In this document: positions 16,159 through 23,730 of the stretch, piece after piece | How the letters are laid out: the number at the start of each line of letters is the position of its first letter | How positions within the stretch are numbered: position 1 is the first letter of the stretch | DNA from: a virus | Strand: one strand, 5' to 3' | DNA: 64,000 nucleotides | IMG/VR virus record: IMGVR_UViG_3300032093_000109 | Coordinates: 1 to 64,000 of that record | The notes under the pieces: model-generated | The model's database searches: none | The model's input: only the letters and a program-made list of their open reading frames with translations | Told to the model about the DNA's origin: nothing | Position numbers and translations under genes: made by a program

Positions 16159-17700
16159 TCAGTAGTACGCCGCACGCCGTGGGATGCGGTACATCAAATC
16201 TTCTTGCTCGTCGGAGTCTAACGCAATGAAGCCCCCCTGCCTATAGCGCAGGAGCGCCTGTGTGGTGGTGTCCACGTAGTCGTCGTGCTCGCCCACGGGG
16301 AAGGCTGCGATCTCCTCGATCACCTCCCGCGCCCAGCGGGTGTCGGGTGCCCACACCGTGCCGGAGGCAAACAAGTCAGCGACCGCGTTCAGACGCACCA
16401 TCTTGTCGTTGCCCCGGCTGGGGCTGAACTCTTGTACGGGTATACCCGTAGCCCGCAGCTCTTGGATCAGCGGTGCACCCGCCGCCTTCTTTTCAACGAT
16501 GAACGCATCTGGCTGCCATTCCTTCCAGTGCTTCAAGGCGCACTCCTTCAGCTCTGGGAACGTCATGCGGGCCTTAAAGGCGTCGAGCAGGATCAGGTTG
16601 GGCTTGCCCCCAGCCTCCTCGTTGTAGAAGACACCCCACGTGGTGCAGGCGCTGTAGTCGGAGTTGTTCTTGGTCTCAAAGGCCGTGTCCCAGCTCTGGA
16701 TGATGTACTCGCACGACGGCGGGTCGTCACGCTCCCATATACGCCACATCTTGCGCGAGACCAGCGCAGAGGTGTCCGATGTGGGCTGCTGCATGTACTG
16801 CGCGTTCCAGAACCGGGGGTCCATGTTGGCCTTCTTGGACTGGAGCTGGTCCAGTGGCCACTGCTCTGGCCAGAGCGACTTCTCGTTCTCCTCACCCTCG
16901 TGCAGGATGGCCGGCAGCTCCACGATGTCCCAACGGTCGGCTTCGGGGTTGCGGGTCTGGAAGTCAAGCAGCCGCCCGGTCAGGTCCAAGAGACTCCAGC
17001 GGGTCATGATCACGATGATCGCGCCACCGGGCATTAAGCGCTGCAAGGGGCCTGTTTGGAACCAATTCCACGCCGTGTCAAATGCTAGACGCGAGTTAAT
17101 TTTGACGTCCTGCTCCGAGTGTGGATCGTCAATCACGAAGAGGTCGGCACCACGGCCGGCCAGCGCACCGCCCACACCCACCGCATAGTACTGGCCCCCG
17201 GACTGGGTGGACCATTTGCCCGACGCCTTCTGGTCGGAGGCTACCAGTGTGCTGGGGTAGAGCTGGCGGTACTCATCCGTGTCAATCAAGTTCCTCACCC
17301 GGCGGCCAAAGTCCTCGGAGAGCGACGCGGTGTGCGTGCCCATGATGATCTTCTTCTCGGGGAAGCGCCCCATGAAGTAGGCCGGGAACAGGTAGGAGCT
17401 GAACTCGGACTTACCCATACGAGGGGCGATGTTGATGATCACCCGCTTCTTCTTGCCCTCGACCACGTCGGTGAAGATTTTGGCCAGTTTGCGGTGATGA
17501 GCCCCCACCTTGAAGCCGGGGTAGACGTACTTGGCAAACTCAATCATGTCCGAGCGTCCAAGCACGTTGGACAAGCGCTTTTCGCGCTCTTCGAGCATCT
17601 CAAAGAGGTCCATCTTCTCTTTGACGGTCATGGTCGGAAGCACCTTCTGGAGGGCTTCGAGCTCCCGCTTGGAGAGGGAGGTCAGTTGTTCAACGCGCAT
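16159..17700 (-). CDS. Terminase large subunit
   Basis: The 513-residue protein has Walker A-like IAPRMGKSE (about residues 91-99), Walker B ADLFVIDDPH (about 186-194), an MTRWS coupling motif, and a C-terminal nuclease with SWDTAFETK, FIVEKKAAG and GEHDDYVDTTTQALL. The domains are in the usual order and length. It packages DNA using ATP and cuts the concatemer. The small subunit gene is immediately upstream with an 11-bp overlap. Confidence 0.95.
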   Translation of the reverse strand: MRVEQLTSLSKRELEALQKVLPTMTVKEKMDLFEMLEEREKRLSNVLGRSDMIEFAKYVYPGFKVGAHHRKLAKIFTDVVEGKKKRVIINIAPRMGKSEFSSYLFPAYFMGRFPEKKIIMGTHTASLSEDFGRRVRNLIDTDEYRQLYPSTLVASDQKASGKWSTQSGGQYYAVGVGGALAGRGADLFVIDDPHSEQDVKINSRLAFDTAWNWFQTGPLQRLMPGGAIIVIMTRWSLLDLTGRLLDFQTRNPEADRWDIVELPAILHEGEENEKSLWPEQWPLDQLQSKKANMDPRFWNAQYMQQPTSDTSALVSRKMWRIWERDDPPSCEYIIQSWDTAFETKNNSDYSACTTWGVFYNEEAGGKPNLILLDAFKARMTFPELKECALKHWKEWQPDAFIVEKKAAGAPLIQELRATGIPVQEFSPSRGNDKMVRLNAVADLFASGTVWAPDTRWAREVIEEIAAFPVGEHDDYVDTTTQALLRYRQGGFIALDSDEQEDLMYRIPRRAAYY

Positions 17701-18355
17701 CGGCGTCGGCCGGTGGGTCTACGGGGGCTTCACCTGCGTCCAGCGGGGTATCCGGCAGGTCATCAGGCAGGGGCTCATCCATTCCAGATACGTCCTCAGC
17801 GTCAATCACGCCCATGAAGCGGTTGAGCTTTTCCTTGATCTTGGCGTCCAGATCAGAGTCAGAGAGCGCGGTCTTCTTGACCTCAATTCGCTCGGTAAAC
17901 AGCGCCACTTCGGTGACTTTGCCCAGCATGTCAAGCGCCTTGAGACGAATTTTTGCGTCTGGGTGCTTGGTTTCCTCCAGAATCTGCGAGACGGCATAGC
18001 CGCGCAGCTCCTTGGCCTGCTCCATGAACTCCCAGTCATACGCGCTGAGCATGCCCACCAAGTGCTGTACCGCCTGCGGTACCTTGATCTGGGTCAGTTT
18101 CGTGCGTATGTCGAGCACATCGGTGCCGGACGTCATGGCTGTGAACGCCTCTCGCGCTGCTTGGCGCTGGGCATCATCTACTGCCGCGTCGGGGTCTACA
18201 TCGTCGAAGCCCTCCAGAAATGCGCTGGTGGCCGCTTGTGCATCGACAATGCTGGCTGGGTCTGCCTTTGCCAAAGGCAAAAGCATCTTGGCGTCGTGCT
18301 GTTGCACGGCGGGGGTGAATTGCGTGGGGTCATCCACGATAAGGTGTTCAAGCAT
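17690..18355 (-). CDS. Terminase small subunit
   Basis: The start is set at ATG 18355 (MLEHLIVDD); a TTG at 18373 in the same frame is a possible earlier start. The 221-residue product has LRGYAVSQILEETKHPDAKIRLKALDMLGKVTEVALFTERIEVKK, a helical block conserved in small terminases of this podovirus group, and an acidic Pro-rich tail. It recognises phage DNA for packaging. It is the first gene of the leftward late operon. Confidence 0.8.
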   Translation of the reverse strand: MLEHLIVDDPTQFTPAVQQHDAKMLLPLAKADPASIVDAQAATSAFLEGFDDVDPDAAVDDAQRQAAREAFTAMTSGTDVLDIRTKLTQIKVPQAVQHLVGMLSAYDWEFMEQAKELRGYAVSQILEETKHPDAKIRLKALDMLGKVTEVALFTERIEVKKTALSDSDLDAKIKEKLNRFMGVIDAEDVSGMDEPLPDDLPDTPLDAGEAPVDPPADADAR

Positions 18356-18448
18356 ATTTGCGTAGGTTGGCAACCTCGATGTACACAGTCTATACTACCA
18401 CCGCAGTCTGCGCAAGCGGGTTGCAGTGCTATTCTCCTTGTTGAGTTT

Positions 18449-18480
18449 GGCCCCGGTTGCAAGACTGGGGCCTCTTTTTT
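18449..18480 (+). terminator. Rightward terminator in the divergent control region
   Basis: The stem GGCCCC/GGGGCC (18449-18454 and 18467-18472) has a 12-nt loop and is followed by TCTTTTTT. It lies before the early promoter, so it would stop rightward transcripts that run antisense to the terminase genes. On the minus strand the same stem would lie in the 5' leader of the late transcript. Confidence 0.7.
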
Positions 18481-18489
18481 ATTTGGCTA

Positions 18490-18505
18490 TGTCCATTGTT
18501 AGACA
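18490..18505 (-). promoter_or_regulatory. Operator-like site 1 (minus orientation)
   Basis: Read on the minus strand, the 16 bp are TGTCTAACAATGGACA, a dyad with TGTC/GACA arms. Near-identical 16-mers lie at 25115-25130 and 35735-35750. Here it lies 135 bp upstream of the terminase small subunit start. No good -10 box was seen immediately beside it. Confidence 0.7.
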
Positions 18506-18587
18506 AGGTTAATTGGAATTTTTTATAATATAGGTGGGGGTAGGCGTTAATTAATTGAGGGGGTGGGGTGCTTTTTAATTGGTTGAT

Positions 18588-18603
18588 TTGACAGCATTAG
18601 ACA
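18588..18603 (-). promoter_or_regulatory. Diverged copy of the operator-like motif
   Basis: On the minus strand it reads TGTCTAATGCTGTCAA, sharing 11 of 16 positions with TGTCTAACACTGGACA. It is 98 bp from site 1. It may be a second, weaker binding site or a chance match. Confidence 0.35.
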
Positions 18604-18737
18604 AAAATGGTGGGGGTGGTTATGGAACAGTGTTATTGTACAGCGCCACCACACACGCCCAAAAGGGGTTCCCCCCGGTGGGTGGGGGTCAGAACCGCCA
18701 AAATTACCAAACCGCAAAACTGCCAAAAAAGCTGGAA

Positions 18738-18746
18738 TGGTATAAT
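18738..18746 (+). promoter_or_regulatory. Early promoter with extended -10
   Basis: TGGTATAAT is a perfect extended -10 (TGnTATAAT). A -35 box is weak, which is normal for this promoter type. Transcription would start near 18752, before the first hairpin repeat and the early gene at 18829. The rest of 18481-18737 is T/G-rich and contains no gene I can support. Confidence 0.75.
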
Positions 18747-18773
18747 AGAGGCATCTAATCAAGGTGGTTAGGT

Positions 18774-18796
18774 AATAGGGACACGTTGTCCCTATT
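18774..18796 (+). repeat. Hairpin A, copy 1
   Basis: AATAGGGACA-CGT-TGTCCCTATT has perfect 10-bp arms and is followed by TTGTTTTTG. It lies in the leader of the first early gene. The core AGGGACA/TGTCCCT is shared with four other intergenic copies. Confidence 0.85.
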
Positions 18797-18828
18797 TGTT
18801 TTTGTTCTTTTCAATTTGGAGTTTCATC

Positions 18829-19221
18829 ATGTCTCAATTCAAACCAGTCGTCGCCGCTTATCGCCAGTTCCTCAAGGCAGGCACAACCTACGGCACAGCC
18901 CTGCGCGACGTTGCCGCACAACTCAAAGGCGCATCGTGTCCCGAACTCATGCGAGAGCTGGCGACTGTTCACGCGGAGCATTTCGAGTGCAAGGTGTCGT
19001 GGTCAGGCAAAGGCGCGGCGCAGTTCTTCAAGGGTGCAGAGTATTCGTTCGAAGGGCGCTTTGATGCGGCCTACAAGTCTTGGCAACGCAACGTCTTGGT
19101 TCACTTCAGTGCGCCCAAGGAATCGTTCAAGACCGAAGCCGACCCTGTGGCCAAGATGATTAAGGCGATGGAAAAACTCACGCCAGCACAGCGCCGCAAA
19201 GTCTTGGCCGCTTTTCAGTGA
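18829..19221 (+). CDS. Early protein of unknown function (130 aa)
   Basis: The ATG at 18829 follows a GGAG and was preferred to an open frame starting at 18796 inside the hairpin. The protein is mixed helical and basic (AAYRQFLKAGTTYGTALRDVAAQL, SAPKESFKTEADPVAKMIKAMEKL). As the first gene after the early promoter it is a candidate host-takeover protein. The family is not recognised. Its TGA overlaps the second hairpin copy. Confidence 0.7.
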   Translation: MSQFKPVVAAYRQFLKAGTTYGTALRDVAAQLKGASCPELMRELATVHAEHFECKVSWSGKGAAQFFKGAEYSFEGRFDAAYKSWQRNVLVHFSAPKESFKTEADPVAKMIKAMEKLTPAQRRKVLAAFQ

Positions 19222-19278
19222 CAGGGACAGCGTGTCCCTGTTTTCTTCCGCACAACTCAGAGCGTCTGGGTTGTGCGG
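19221..19278 (+). repeat. Two-hairpin intergenic element, copy 2
   Basis: Hairpin A is ACAGGGACA-GCG-TGTCCCTGT (19221-19241, 9-bp arms). Hairpin B is CCGCACAAC/GTTGTGCGG (19248-19256 and 19270-19278). A ribosome binding site follows about 20 bp later, before the ATG at 19308. Confidence 0.8.
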
Positions 19279-19307
19279 TGTTTCAAAACCCGTCAAACGG
19301 AGAACCC

Positions 19308-19475
19308 ATGCAACTCATCACAACCCTTGGTAGGGCATCGCTCTACCGCAAAGAGTCCTACAACAGCCGCACAACACCGCTCATCGAATGGGTCGTGCGT
19401 GTCGGGGACAAGACGATGCGGGAGTGCCGCACCAAACGAGACGCCATGACATGGCTCAACATCTACAAGGATTAA
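19308..19475 (+). CDS. Small early protein (55 aa)
   Basis: The ATG at 19308 follows CGGAGAACCC. The protein reads MQLITTLGRASLYRKESYNSRTTPLIEW..DAMTWLNIYKD, basic with one Cys. It resembles nothing I know. It follows the two-hairpin element directly, a pattern seen at other early genes. Confidence 0.6.
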   Translation: MQLITTLGRASLYRKESYNSRTTPLIEWVVRVGDKTMRECRTKRDAMTWLNIYKD

Positions 19476-19480
19476 GCACC

Positions 19481-19606
19481 ATGCCCCAAAATCACCCAAC
19501 CTTTATGCGTTCCTTGCATGACTGCATATCCATACAGTGGTTGCCGCGCTGTCCAGTATTCGTGACAGCAACTGGCAGATATAGCGGTCATCTACAACCC
19601 GCATGA
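19481..19606 (+). CDS. Possible tiny protein (41 aa)
   Basis: The ATG at 19481 lies 5 bp after the previous stop, with AAGGA nine bases upstream. The protein (MPQNHPTFMRSLHDC..) has no known features. It may equally be non-coding, because this gap seems to hold the origin-like region. Confidence 0.3.
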   Translation: MPQNHPTFMRSLHDCISIQWLPRCPVFVTATGRYSGHLQPA

Positions 19607-19873
19607 AACCTAGCGCCTGCCAAAAAGGTGGCTCTATATATATAAATTTATTTAATTAAAAGATATATATATACACCCCTTTTTGTTTTGCCACCTTCTT
19701 GCGGAGAAAGAAGCTCTCAGGCTTTTTGGTTTTTCTATTTCCCCAGCGGCATGTTCACCGAACCCAAAAACCCTGCAACCCGCATAAACACAGGGCTTCT
19801 AGCTTGCCGTGCAACCCGCAGTTAGTGGCAGCGTCACTGGCGCAGCGCCAGTAGGTGTCAGTACGTGTGACAC
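19595..19873. other. Candidate replication origin: AT-rich island with short repeats
   Basis: A run of TA-rich sequence (19633-19672, several TATATA and TTTAATTAAA blocks) stands out in a GC-rich genome and is bracketed by GGTGGC and GCCACC. Three copies of CAACCCGCA lie at 19595, 19776 and 19812. A palindrome ACTGGCGC-A-GCGCCAGT lies at 19836-19852 and GTGTCA/TGACAC at 19855-19873. Iterons plus an AT-rich region are typical of origins, but no initiator is proven. The stretch 19607-19892 has no convincing gene. Confidence 0.45.
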
Positions 19874-19892
19874 TTAGCGGTACAATTCACCG

Positions 19893-19911
19893 CAGGGACA
19901 GCGTGTCCCTG
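19893..19911 (+). repeat. Hairpin A, copy 3
   Basis: CAGGGACA-GCG-TGTCCCTG with 8-bp arms, 23 bp before the ATG at 19934. No second hairpin is seen here. Confidence 0.85.
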
Positions 19912-19933
19912 TCCCACAAACCACGGAGCCCCC

Positions 19934-20677
19934 ATGAAAATCCAACCCGACGGCGACTTCGCCCTGCTCATACCCGACCCACACGATGAGGGCGTGAACC
20001 CACTCACGCTATGCCCCAAGTGCAACGCCTACAAACCGCCGAACAACTTCAAAGAGCACCTGACCAAGCTCCAAGCCCGCAAGCAAGGGTTTGCTGGAAC
20101 CCACGCCGTAGAGATAGAGCGCTCCATGTGCCTCGCGTGCCGCAACCCACGCAAGGAGTTCAACCCCATGAGCCTCAAAGAGATATCCAACGCCGTGTAC
20201 TACGGGGTGATGACCCAGTACGAGGCTGACGTGTTACGTGAGAAGCGAGCCAAGGCCCGCAGTATGACGAGCACCAACAACATGAGGGAGTACCACCACA
20301 ACAAACGCAAGGAGGCGTGGCGCGGTGTTCGTTCCGTACTCAGAGCGGACTCCCAGTGGGCCAGCAATTTGCTACGCCTACTAAGCCGGACAGACAGGGG
20401 TAGCACCAAGCTCTACGCTTTCGTAACGCGTTACAGGGGCGTACTACATAAGCACATGAGTGAGAAGGTGTGGTCAATCATGCGCACCGGCCCCAACTTC
20501 GACATACCACCACCCCCACGCAGACTCATCGAGTTACTGTCCGACCTGCCCGAGCCAGTCGGTGACCTGCGGGACGAGTGGTACATGAAGATACCTTACG
20601 AGCAGACGAACAGGATAAAGCCCCCTGCCTTAGTAAGGGAGGCGTTAGGTAACCTCGTCCTCCCCCAACCAGAGTAA
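19934..20677 (+). CDS. Zinc-finger early protein of unknown function (247 aa)
   Basis: The N-terminal third has two CxxC pairs (TLCPKCNAY near residue 27-34 and MCLACRNPR near 64-72), a likely zinc finger. The rest is basic and helical (NNMREYHHNKRKEAWRGVRS) with a Pro-rich stretch (DIPPPPRRL). There is no HNH core, so it is not obviously an endonuclease. The gene stands alone between two hairpin A copies. A nucleic-acid-binding role is inferred. Confidence 0.6.
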   Translation: MKIQPDGDFALLIPDPHDEGVNPLTLCPKCNAYKPPNNFKEHLTKLQARKQGFAGTHAVEIERSMCLACRNPRKEFNPMSLKEISNAVYYGVMTQYEADVLREKRAKARSMTSTNNMREYHHNKRKEAWRGVRSVLRADSQWASNLLRLLSRTDRGSTKLYAFVTRYRGVLHKHMSEKVWSIMRTGPNFDIPPPPRRLIELLSDLPEPVGDLRDEWYMKIPYEQTNRIKPPALVREALGNLVLPQPE

Positions 20678-20680
20678 CAG

Positions 20681-20742
20681 CAGGGACAGCGTGTCCCTGT
20701 CCACAAGTAAAGCCGAAGTCGGTGCGGCTCTCAATCACCGAC
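20681..20742 (+). repeat. Two-hairpin intergenic element, copy 4
   Basis: Hairpin A is CAGGGACA-GCG-TGTCCCTG (20681-20699). Hairpin B is GTCGGTG/CACCGAC (20718-20724 and 20736-20742). It is followed by ACATCAACTGGAGA and the ATG at 20763, a run also seen after copy 5. Confidence 0.85.
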
Positions 20743-20762
20743 ACATCAACTGGAGAATCATC

Positions 20763-20960
20763 ATGACCTATGCGTCAAGTATCAAGGAGAGAGAACTCGC
20801 CAAGCTCCGCACCCTGCGTGCTGAGTTCGCAGAGCGAGCAGAGATGAGCCGTCGCACGGATGAGTTCATGCGTAAGGCTGAGAAAGCGCAAGCACAGGAC
20901 GAGCTGGACTGGGGCCGCATCAAGGCCACCAGCTACCGCCTCAGACTCAACAAACGATAA
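20763..20960 (+). CDS. Small charged helical protein (65 aa)
   Basis: The ATG at 20763 follows TGGAGAATCATC. The protein is almost entirely a charged helix (IKERELAKLRTLRAEFAERAEMSRR..). It starts a run of tightly overlapping genes to 22155. Function is unknown; a coiled-coil partner protein is possible. Confidence 0.6.
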   Translation: MTYASSIKERELAKLRTLRAEFAERAEMSRRTDEFMRKAEKAQAQDELDWGRIKATSYRLRLNKR

Positions 20961-20971
20961 GGAGAAAGCAA

Positions 20972-21178
20972 ATGACCACACTAACCGGACACCAGATAGA
21001 GGCGGCTCGCCTATTGACCCTGCGCCAGATGTTGAACCTCGAAATCAAAGGACTGCACAAATCCCGAGGCCCGACTGCTTACTCAACGCTCAAGATGATG
21101 GGCTACAAGGGCTCACGACAAGACGTATTCAACGCGCTCACTGAGTGGCGCAACAACCTGATGGGAGAGACAGCATGA
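20972..21178 (+). CDS. Small early protein (68 aa)
   Basis: The ATG at 20972 follows AAGGAGAAAGCAA, a good ribosome binding site. The helical, basic protein contains ARLLTLRQMLNLEIKGL and KSRQDVFNALTEWRNNLMG-type segments. It overlaps the next gene by ATGA. The family is not recognised. Confidence 0.6.
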   Translation: MTTLTGHQIEAARLLTLRQMLNLEIKGLHKSRGPTAYSTLKMMGYKGSRQDVFNALTEWRNNLMGETA

Positions 21179-21390
21179 AGAAGTTAGTGAAACTACCCGG
21201 CACCGACATATGGGTCAACCCTATCCATGTGGTGTATGTAGAGCAGAAGGAGCCGTACGAAAACTACGGCAACGCTGGAAGGGCGCGAGTGGAGGTGTGC
21301 ATCACGATGTATGGCCGCTACCGCACAGTGGACGTATATGACACAACAGCCGCAAAGATTGTGGCACTCATCAATGGAGAGACAGCATGA
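21175..21390 (+). CDS. Small beta-rich protein (71 aa)
   Basis: The ATG at 21175 overlaps the upstream TGA. The protein reads KKLVKLPGTDIWVNPIHVVYVEQKE..VEVCITMYGRYRTVDVYD and looks like a compact beta fold. Such short VNP-x-H-V proteins resemble phage proteins of unknown role. It ends in GETA, as does its neighbour at 20972, because both end in the same GGAGAGACAGCATGA junction. Confidence 0.6.
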   Translation: MKKLVKLPGTDIWVNPIHVVYVEQKEPYENYGNAGRARVEVCITMYGRYRTVDVYDTTAAKIVALINGETA

Positions 21391-21581
21391 AACTGACTGA
21401 ATACCGCAACAACCTGTATGGCGACCGAGGTAGTGACGTAGTGGGGGCGTTGCAGTTTGCCTACCGCCTGATTGACACACTACCCAAGCGTGACCGACTA
21501 ACGGCCCTGACTGCAATGATGGTCGTGGTCAACACAATGGTCAACGCATCTGAAATCGAAACACCGAAGGAACGGAAATGA
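21387..21581 (+). CDS. Small helical early protein (64 aa)
   Basis: The start overlaps the upstream stop (ATGA). The protein contains VVGALQFAYRLIDTLPKRDRLTALTAMMVVVNTM, with hydrophobic helices but no clear membrane segment. It overlaps the NinX-like gene by ATGA. Function unknown. Confidence 0.6.
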   Translation: MKLTEYRNNLYGDRGSDVVGALQFAYRLIDTLPKRDRLTALTAMMVVVNTMVNASEIETPKERK

Positions 21582-21925
21582 AAACATCTGAACTGACAGG
21601 AGCCGCTCTCGACTGGGCGGTGGCGAAATGCGAGGGGCGCGGCATAGAGTTTGACGACCCACGCGACCCATGGCTGACCCGTGACGGCATCGCAGACCAG
21701 CCGCTCCACAGCTACACACCATCAACCGACTGGGCACAAGGCGGGCCGATCATTGAGAGGGAGGGCATCAGCATTGGCGCTCATTTGGACGGGGGGGAAT
21801 GGTTTGCCCGTGATTATTGGGGCATGAATGAGCAAGCCGCAGAAAAGCCCCTGATTGCCGCCATGCGGTGCTACGTGGCATCCAAACTGGGCGACAACAT
21901 CGACATACCGGAGGAACTCAAATGA
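21578..21925 (+). CDS. NinX-like protein (DUF2591)
   Basis: The 115-residue protein has MKTSELTGAALDWAVAKCEG, YTPSTDWAQGGPIIEREGIS and PLIAAMRCYVASKLGDNIDIPEEL, all signatures of the DUF2591/NinX phage family. NinX proteins occur in the early or nin regions of many phages and are of unknown function. It lies inside a run of overlapping small genes. Confidence 0.85.
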   Translation: MKTSELTGAALDWAVAKCEGRGIEFDDPRDPWLTRDGIADQPLHSYTPSTDWAQGGPIIEREGISIGAHLDGGEWFARDYWGMNEQAAEKPLIAAMRCYVASKLGDNIDIPEELK

Positions 21926-22155
21926 ACTACGACCTCGACACAACAGAAGGCATGACCAACGCTGTGCAGTGGAACAACAAACAACTGGCACGCGTAGCCG
22001 ATGGGGGTATCTGGATAGTCCCCCGCTCTGGCTTGATTGTCCGCATCGTGGATGGCATGCGCAAGGTGGCGTCTATCCGTGAGGGGCATACGCCTGACCC
22101 CAGTGTGCGCCGTGTCATGGTGGCCGCTGGCTGGACTGTGCAAGACGCCAAGTAA
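21922..22155 (+). CDS. Small early protein (77 aa)
   Basis: The ATG at 21922 overlaps the NinX stop (ATGA). The protein has QLARVADGGIWIVPRSGLIVRI and DPSVRRVMVAAGW, a compact mixed fold with no known family. It ends just before the fifth hairpin A copy. Confidence 0.6.
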   Translation: MNYDLDTTEGMTNAVQWNNKQLARVADGGIWIVPRSGLIVRIVDGMRKVASIREGHTPDPSVRRVMVAAGWTVQDAK

Positions 22156-22158
22156 TTC

Positions 22159-22202
22159 AGGGACAACGTGTCCCTATCCGTAGCCGATGCGGTTTCATCG
22201 GC
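22159..22202 (+). repeat. Two-hairpin intergenic element, copy 5
   Basis: Hairpin A is AGGGACA-ACG-TGTCCCT (22159-22175, 7-bp arms). Hairpin B is GCCGATG/CATCGGC (22183-22189 and 22196-22202). CACATCAACAGGAGA follows, then the ATG at 22225. Confidence 0.85.
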
Positions 22203-22224
22203 ACATCAACAGGAGATTTTCATC

Positions 22225-23730
22225 ATGGATACCATCCAAAACTACAACCTGCACTGCCTCATGACTGTGCTAAACCACAGCCGCACTTGGCACCATGTCC
22301 TGCAGTGCCGTTTCTACATACACCCCGTTGTGTATGACCTCATGACCACACGTGCTCGCCCTATCGACTGGCACCGTGTCGTGCTTGAGTGGCCTCACGT
22401 ATCTGAGTCTGACCCTACCCGCATCGCATACACACGTGACGAGAAGGGCGGTGAGTATGACCGACAGGTCGTGACATCCGTCAACAAGTATGTGCGTGAG
22501 CGCTGGGCGCATGCCGACTTGCCTGACCACGTGTTGCGTGAGATGGTCGATGCCTACAACGCCAAGCAGTCCAACACCTGCGAGTTTGTGCCTGACACTG
22601 CCAAGGACTACATCAAGGTGGTGCAGACTGGGCCTCGCTCATGTATGCGTTGGGACAGCTACGATGAGGACGAGGAGGATGCCTGCACACGTGAGCACCC
22701 ATACCGATGCTATGACCCGCAGTATGGTTGGCGCATGGCTGTGCGTCGCAACGGACGCGATCAGTTTGTCGGTCGTGCCTTGGTGCTGGAGACCGACAAG
22801 CACAAGTGCTTCGTGCGTACGTTCAAGGCGGACAACGATAACCCCAACAACACGGGCTACTCACACTCGGACGAGAAGCTACAAGCGTGGCTCAAAGACC
22901 AAGGGTATGAGCACTTCAACTCTTGGCCTGCTGGCACCAAGCTGTACACCGAGGAGGTGCGAAATGGCGATATGCTTGCACCCTACATTGACGGCGACAG
23001 GTACAACGCTGACTTGGGGCAGAGCGACGGCGTCTACTACTGGCGCATCTCAGGCGATGGTGAGTACCAGCTGCGCGAGACCAACGGCACAGCCGAGTTC
23101 ATCGAGAGCTGCACCTGCGAGCACTGCGGCTCACGTGTCAGTGAGGATGACTTGCACGGCACCGGTGTTGACGGCGACTACTCTGTGTGCAGCAGTTGCC
23201 TCGACTCTGACTTCACATACGTGGACAACGTCTGCCGTTGGGGTGGTGCGTATATCAACAACGACGAGGTGGTGACAACAGTCGAGGGCGATGCCATCGT
23301 GCCCGGCTCACGCTCAGCTGAGGACTACGTGTGCCTTGACAACGGATGCCACGATGGTGATTACACGCACATCGACAACACCGTGTGCGACATTGACGGC
23401 AACTACTGGCACGACGATGACGTGGGTGACGATGTGCTTCGCCTCGATGACGACAGCAAGCACAGCGGTGAGTACATTGACGCTGATGATGTTCACACCA
23501 CTATGTGTGGCCGACACTTCCACGACGATGACATTGGCGAGACCATCGTGCACCTTGAGTACGGCGTGCATGACGGCGAGACTGTGCTGATGGACGACAC
23601 AGTGCTTGACTGCTACGGCGACCGCTGGCACAAGGATGACATCGGCACGTACCTCAAGCAGTCAGCCCTTGACGACAGCGTGTACGTTGACATCAGTCAG
23701 ATTGAAATCACAGAAGGAGAAACCAAATGA
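22225..23730 (+). CDS. Cys-rich protein with tandem His/Asp repeats (501 aa)
   Basis: The ATG at 22225 follows AGGAGATTTTCATC; the longer frame starts inside the hairpin element. A CxxC zinc finger (CTCEHCGS ... CSSC) lies near residues 300-330. The last 170 residues contain four diverged repeats of about 36 residues with (Y/H/R)-(W/F)-H-x-D-D-(V/I)-G and a following D-D. This part is extremely acidic and could bind divalent metals. The family is not recognised. It overlaps the peptidase gene downstream by ATGA. Confidence 0.65.
   Translation: MDTIQNYNLHCLMTVLNHSRTWHHVLQCRFYIHPVVYDLMTTRARPIDWHRVVLEWPHVSESDPTRIAYTRDEKGGEYDRQVVTSVNKYVRERWAHADLPDHVLREMVDAYNAKQSNTCEFVPDTAKDYIKVVQTGPRSCMRWDSYDEDEEDACTREHPYRCYDPQYGWRMAVRRNGRDQFVGRALVLETDKHKCFVRTFKADNDNPNNTGYSHSDEKLQAWLKDQGYEHFNSWPAGTKLYTEEVRNGDMLAPYIDGDRYNADLGQSDGVYYWRISGDGEYQLRETNGTAEFIESCTCEHCGSRVSEDDLHGTGVDGDYSVCSSCLDSDFTYVDNVCRWGGAYINNDEVVTTVEGDAIVPGSRSAEDYVCLDNGCHDGDYTHIDNTVCDIDGNYWHDDDVGDDVLRLDDDSKHSGEYIDADDVHTTMCGRHFHDDDIGETIVHLEYGVHDGETVLMDDTVLDCYGDRWHKDDIGTYLKQSALDDSVYVDISQIEITEGETK

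Noticed and set aside
18196-18462. Minus-strand frame starting at 18462 before the terminase gene
   Set aside because: It overlaps the terminase small subunit in another frame, and its product has no features.
18524-18529. TATAAT at 18524 as a promoter
   Set aside because: No -35 box at an acceptable distance; the extended -10 at 18738 fits better.
19607-19892. Small open frames in the AT-rich region
   Set aside because: Frames are short, lack ribosome binding sites and overlap palindromes.
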